Shown here piece by piece: positions 61,258 to 64,000 of a stretch of 64,000 nt of DNA. A program made the translations under genes and the position numbers. Origin of the DNA: Thomasclavelia cocleata. Lineage in GTDB: Bacteria > Bacillota_I > Bacilli_A > Erysipelotrichales > Coprobacillaceae. The notes beneath the pieces were generated by a model. The model had not been told where the DNA came from and ran no database searches. It saw nothing but the letters and a program-made list of their open reading frames with translations. The DNA is taken from assembly GCF_900102365.1 (NCBI RefSeq), contig NZ_FOIN01000003.1:1-64000 (forward strand), in the 5' to 3' direction. How positions within the stretch are numbered: the stretch's first letter is position 1; each line of letters begins with the position of its first letter.

Positions 61258-62559
61258 TTAATGTTTATCATTATCATCAAAAATATCACCACATTCAGGG
61301 CAGAATTTTGGTGGATGATGAGGATCTTCAGGTTCCCAGCCACATTTATCACATTTATACAATGGAGCATCTACAGGTTTAGGTTTACCACACTCGCTAC
61401 AAAATTTTCCCTTATTAATATTACCGCATGAACACAACCAGCCTTCTGTTTTTGGCTTACCGCATTCCACACAAAATCTACCATTATTTTTTGTCCCACA
61501 AGCACATGTCCATTCATTAGGATTTGATTTTGCTTCATCCATTTGAGATGAGGTTTGAGACATCTTATATAGATCCTGAGCATTTATTCCACCTGCATTT
61601 TGAGCCATATTCATCCCCATAAACCCAACCATAGCACCACCTTCATTACTAGCAGCACCTTTCAAAGCTTCACTTTGTGCTTCAACAAGTGTTGCTGCTG
61701 CCATTGATGGATTTTTAAAGATTGCTGTTCGTTGAGCATTTTTAATTAGTTCTTCATCTTCCTTATTTGCAACAATTGAATTAACTGCCATTGAAGCAAT
61801 TTTAATTCCTCGTAATTGATACCATTTTTTATCTAAAATTTCATTTAAGGCATCAACAATTTCAGTAGTGTGCCCAGGAAGAGCGCTATAACGAATTCCT
61901 AGTTGGGAAATTTTAGCAAAAGCTGGCTGTAATGCAGTAAGTAATTCAGCCTTTAAAGTACTATCTATTTCTTCACGATTAAATTCATTACTTATATTTC
62001 CACAAACATTAGTATAAAAAAGTAATGGGTCGACTATTTTATATGAATAAGTTCCATGACAGCGTATTGAAATATCAATATCTAAGCCAATATTAGCATC
62101 AACAACTCTAAATGGCACAGGATTAGCTGTCCCATATTTATTATCCATTATCTCCTTTAAATTAAAATAATAAATTCTTTGATCCTTTCCAGTATCACCG
62201 CCATAAGTAAATCTACGCCACATTGTTTCAAACGTTTTATAAATACTTTCACCCAGATTTCCCACAAAAATACTCGGTTCACTTGAGCTATCAAATATAA
62301 ATTGTCCAGGTTCCGCACAAACTTCGATAATCTTACCTTGTTCAACAATAATCATACATTGACCATCTGCTACTGCAATACCACTACCATTAGAAATAAT
62401 ATTTTCTTCACCTTTTTGATTAGATGAACGATCAGAAGTCTTCTTTCGCCCTTTTGCAACTAAAACATCTTTATCAATAGCATCACAATAAAAAAATTCT
62501 TTCCATTGATCTGCAAAGGTTCCTCCAATCGCTCCTATTCCAGCTTTAATTAATCCCAT
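61258..62559 (-). CDS. SPFH-domain protein with C-terminal zinc ribbons (YdjI-like)
   Basis: 433 residues from ATG 62559 (SD AAGGAGA). The N-terminal half is an SPFH/virion-core-type scaffold: WKEFFYCDAIDKDVLVAKGR, IVEQGKIIEVCAEPGQFIFD, IDISIRCHGTYSYKI. A short Gly/Ala/Met-rich linker (MVGFMGMNMAQNAGG) leads to three or four zinc-ribbon motifs: CACGTKNNGRFCVECG, CSCGNINKGKFCSECG, CDKCGW with CPECGD. YdjI-like proteins recruit the PspA/YdjH-type membrane stress response in Bacillus. The relatives YdjF-H are not nearby. It probably acts at the membrane as a scaffold. Confidence 0.87.
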   Translation of the reverse strand: MGLIKAGIGAIGGTFADQWKEFFYCDAIDKDVLVAKGRKKTSDRSSNQKGEENIISNGSGIAVADGQCMIIVEQGKIIEVCAEPGQFIFDSSSEPSIFVGNLGESIYKTFETMWRRFTYGGDTGKDQRIYYFNLKEIMDNKYGTANPVPFRVVDANIGLDIDISIRCHGTYSYKIVDPLLFYTNVCGNISNEFNREEIDSTLKAELLTALQPAFAKISQLGIRYSALPGHTTEIVDALNEILDKKWYQLRGIKIASMAVNSIVANKEDEELIKNAQRTAIFKNPSMAAATLVEAQSEALKGAASNEGGAMVGFMGMNMAQNAGGINAQDLYKMSQTSSQMDEAKSNPNEWTCACGTKNNGRFCVECGKPKTEGWLCSCGNINKGKFCSECGKPKPVDAPLYKCDKCGWEPEDPHHPPKFCPECGDIFDDNDKH

Positions 62560-62792
62560 AAAATAATCTCCTTCCATTCATATTTAATACTTAATTCTAT
62601 TACTAATTTTTTATCATCTAGTACTTTTATTTTTAAACATTTAAAGAATAATTTTATAATTCTTTATCTTACTTTCTAATGTATTTATTTTAACATATAT
62701 ATTAAAGCTTTACTATTATTGTCGAATCTAATTTAAGTATTAAAATACAATATTCCATTATAGTTATATTAAATACTTTCACTTTATTAATA

Positions 62793-63512
62793 CTATTTTA
62801 TAAGTGATATTAGTTCTTCATTAGTTAGAGAGCGATATTGACCAAAATCTAAGGTTAGATCTAATTTTATTTGACCAAACTCAATTCTCTTTAATGACTC
62901 GACTTTATTTTCACATGATAAAAACATCTTTTTTATTTGGTGATATTTACCTTCACTAATTGCTACATAACAGTGATATTTATCAATAATTTCTATATCA
63001 GCTGGTAAACATTTTATCTTTCTATCAATAATAATCCCTTGATTAAAACATATTACTAAATCATCTGTTAATTCATATTTTGTAGAAACTAAATATTTCT
63101 TTTGAACATGATTTTGTGGTAACAATAATTTCTTTGAAATAGTTGGATCATCTGTTATTATTAATAATCCTGTTGTATCTTTATCCAATCTTCCTAAGCA
63201 GTAACAATCTTTATTATCTATCAAATCAATAACACATTTTTCTTTAATATCCTTGTTAGCACAAATATAACCTGCTGGCTTATTCATCATATAATAGCTG
63301 AATGGCTGAGCATTTAACTGTATTTCTTTATATGTGATAATATCATTAATTTTTACTAAATATTTATAATCCTTAATAACTGTATTATTTACTTTAATTA
63401 AACCATGTTTGATTAAAGTTCTGCATTCTTTAGCATTACCTAATTTATTTTTCATTAAAATATAATATAGTTCTTTAATACTATCACCCCTATTACAATT
63501 ACTTTTCTTCAA
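62793..63512 (-). CDS. Pseudouridine synthase, RsuA family
   Basis: About 239 residues if read from TTG 63512. The S4 domain (about 12-60, ELYYILMKNKLGNAKECRTL) leads to the catalytic domain with GRLDKDTTGLLII (catalytic Asp near 134) and ISEGKYHQIKKMF. It modifies a uridine of 16S rRNA. Start is unclear: TTG 63512 has no SD, whereas SD AGGGGTGA (63484-63491) sits 4 nt before an ATT at 63479, which would start the S4 domain at its usual place. So an ATT start is possible. The gap to the SPFH gene (62560-62792) shows nothing else. Confidence 0.88.
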   Translation of the reverse strand: MKKSNCNRGDSIKELYYILMKNKLGNAKECRTLIKHGLIKVNNTVIKDYKYLVKINDIITYKEIQLNAQPFSYYMMNKPAGYICANKDIKEKCVIDLIDNKDCYCLGRLDKDTTGLLIITDDPTISKKLLLPQNHVQKKYLVSTKYELTDDLVICFNQGIIIDRKIKCLPADIEIIDKYHCYVAISEGKYHQIKKMFLSCENKVESLKRIEFGQIKLDLTLDFGQYRSLTNEELISLIK

Positions 63513-63613
63513 ATCTTATTTACTTATTATACAATTCTTTTAAATAAAATGAAATCGTAAATTAGTTAATGTAAGATACTAGATAACATTGTCTCAAATT
63601 ATACCAGCCATCT

Positions 63614-63640
63614 AAAAAACGTCTACAATCTTTGTAGACG
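63614..63640 (-). terminator. Terminator after the DUF4143 ATPase
   Basis: On the minus strand CGTCTACA / TGTAGACG with a 5-nt loop is followed by TTTTTTAG. Confidence 0.8.
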
Positions 63641-63746
63641 CCTATAATCTCAATATTTAATCCTAAAATTTTTGCTTAGATAATTCGCTCCTAAATATCT
63701 TTTTAAGCCTGATTTTAATCTATTATCCCTTTCTCATACTCATAAA

Positions 63747-64000
63747 TTAATAATCCTCAGTTAATAGAAAATCAGCCAGATGTACAATTTTTACACCATT
63801 GATATTGCCTGTAGCAAGCTCATCAAGTGTTACAACATACTTAGGGTAGTGATCCTTGATTTCAAGCAGATTAGCAACCTCACGATTAGATTCCTCTGGC
63901 AGATTGCGACATACTTGTACATAAATGCGCTCATCACGTCGTACTGCTACAAAATCAATTTCTTTCGTTTCATTTTTACCTATATACACCTCATAGCCTT
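63747..64000 (-). CDS. DUF4143-type ATPase, C-terminal end only
   Basis: The frame is open to the window edge. The visible 84 residues read GYEVYIGKNETKEIDFVAVR, then IYVQVCRNLPEESNREVANL, then LLEIKDHYPKYVVTLDEL, and end in VKIVHLADFLLTED. This is the typical nuclease-like DUF4143 C-domain of the large AAA proteins often found near mobile DNA. The ATPase part lies beyond base 64000. By eye it is somewhat more GC-rich than its neighbours, so transfer is possible. A GTG inside (63989) should not be taken as the start. Confidence 0.85.
   Translation of the reverse strand, partial: GYEVYIGKNETKEIDFVAVRRDERIYVQVCRNLPEESNREVANLLEIKDHYPKYVVTLDELATGNINGVKIVHLADFLLTEDY

Overview
The window is AT-rich, densely coded DNA from a spore-forming, anaerobic, Gram-positive gut-type Firmicute. 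The best fit is the Erysipelotrichia/Coprobacillaceae group (Thomasclavelia/Clostridium ramosum-like). Reasons: Firmicute RNA regulators (two T-boxes, FMN and TPP riboswitches, a glmS ribozyme), strong Shine-Dalgarno sites, a dacB-spmA-spmB sporulation operon, a ferredoxin-dependent [FeFe]-hydrogenase-like protein, Rex, and ECF-type vitamin transporters. The species is inferred, not proven.

Layout. 1-12.5 kb: DAHP synthase behind a T-box, a self-regulating XRE repressor, tRNA-Leu, an rRNA methyltransferase, a folate/thymidylate operon (thyA-folA-plsC), and a T-box operon with a frame-interrupted acetyltransferase plus thrS. 12.5-17.3 kb: a group-B-like [FeFe]-hydrogenase, then a decayed IS1182-type element (14.2-16.0 kb) that now holds a RelE/ParE-Phd toxin-antitoxin pair, then an FMN-riboswitch operon (ribU plus a flavin-type split-barrel protein). 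17.3-25 kb: the sporulation operon, a membrane glycerophosphodiesterase, a sodium-dependent transporter, and two decayed genes. 25-33 kb: a large repeat-built surface protein with its own promoter and dyad, then an odd two-gene operon of a metallophosphoesterase and a 2-hydroxyacid dehydrogenase with an extra N-terminal domain, then asnS. 33-37.7 kb: the tRNA t6A operon tsaE-tsaB-rimI-tsaD-rex, an NtdP-like phosphatase, and TPP-controlled thiT. 37.8-47 kb: ackA, glmS with its ribozyme, a Cys-rich probable spore-surface protein, two orphan toxin-like proteins (MazF-like and RES-like), and a Y-family polymerase with YolD.

47-55 kb is the most interesting block. A capsule/exopolysaccharide locus (CapD-type dehydratase on one strand; Wzz, CpsB, CpsD on the other) runs directly into an SGNH-like protein with a degenerate active site, a small secreted protein with an unusual sorting signal, a sortase, and a polytopic membrane protein. 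Their tight spacing suggests that polysaccharide assembly and sortase anchoring work as one surface module. 55-64 kb holds rpsO, yaaA, an oxidoreductase gene behind a MerR-type 19-bp-spacer promoter, glycerate kinase, flavodoxin/ferredoxin and SPFH/zinc-ribbon genes, a pseudouridine synthase, and the end of a DUF4143 ATPase.
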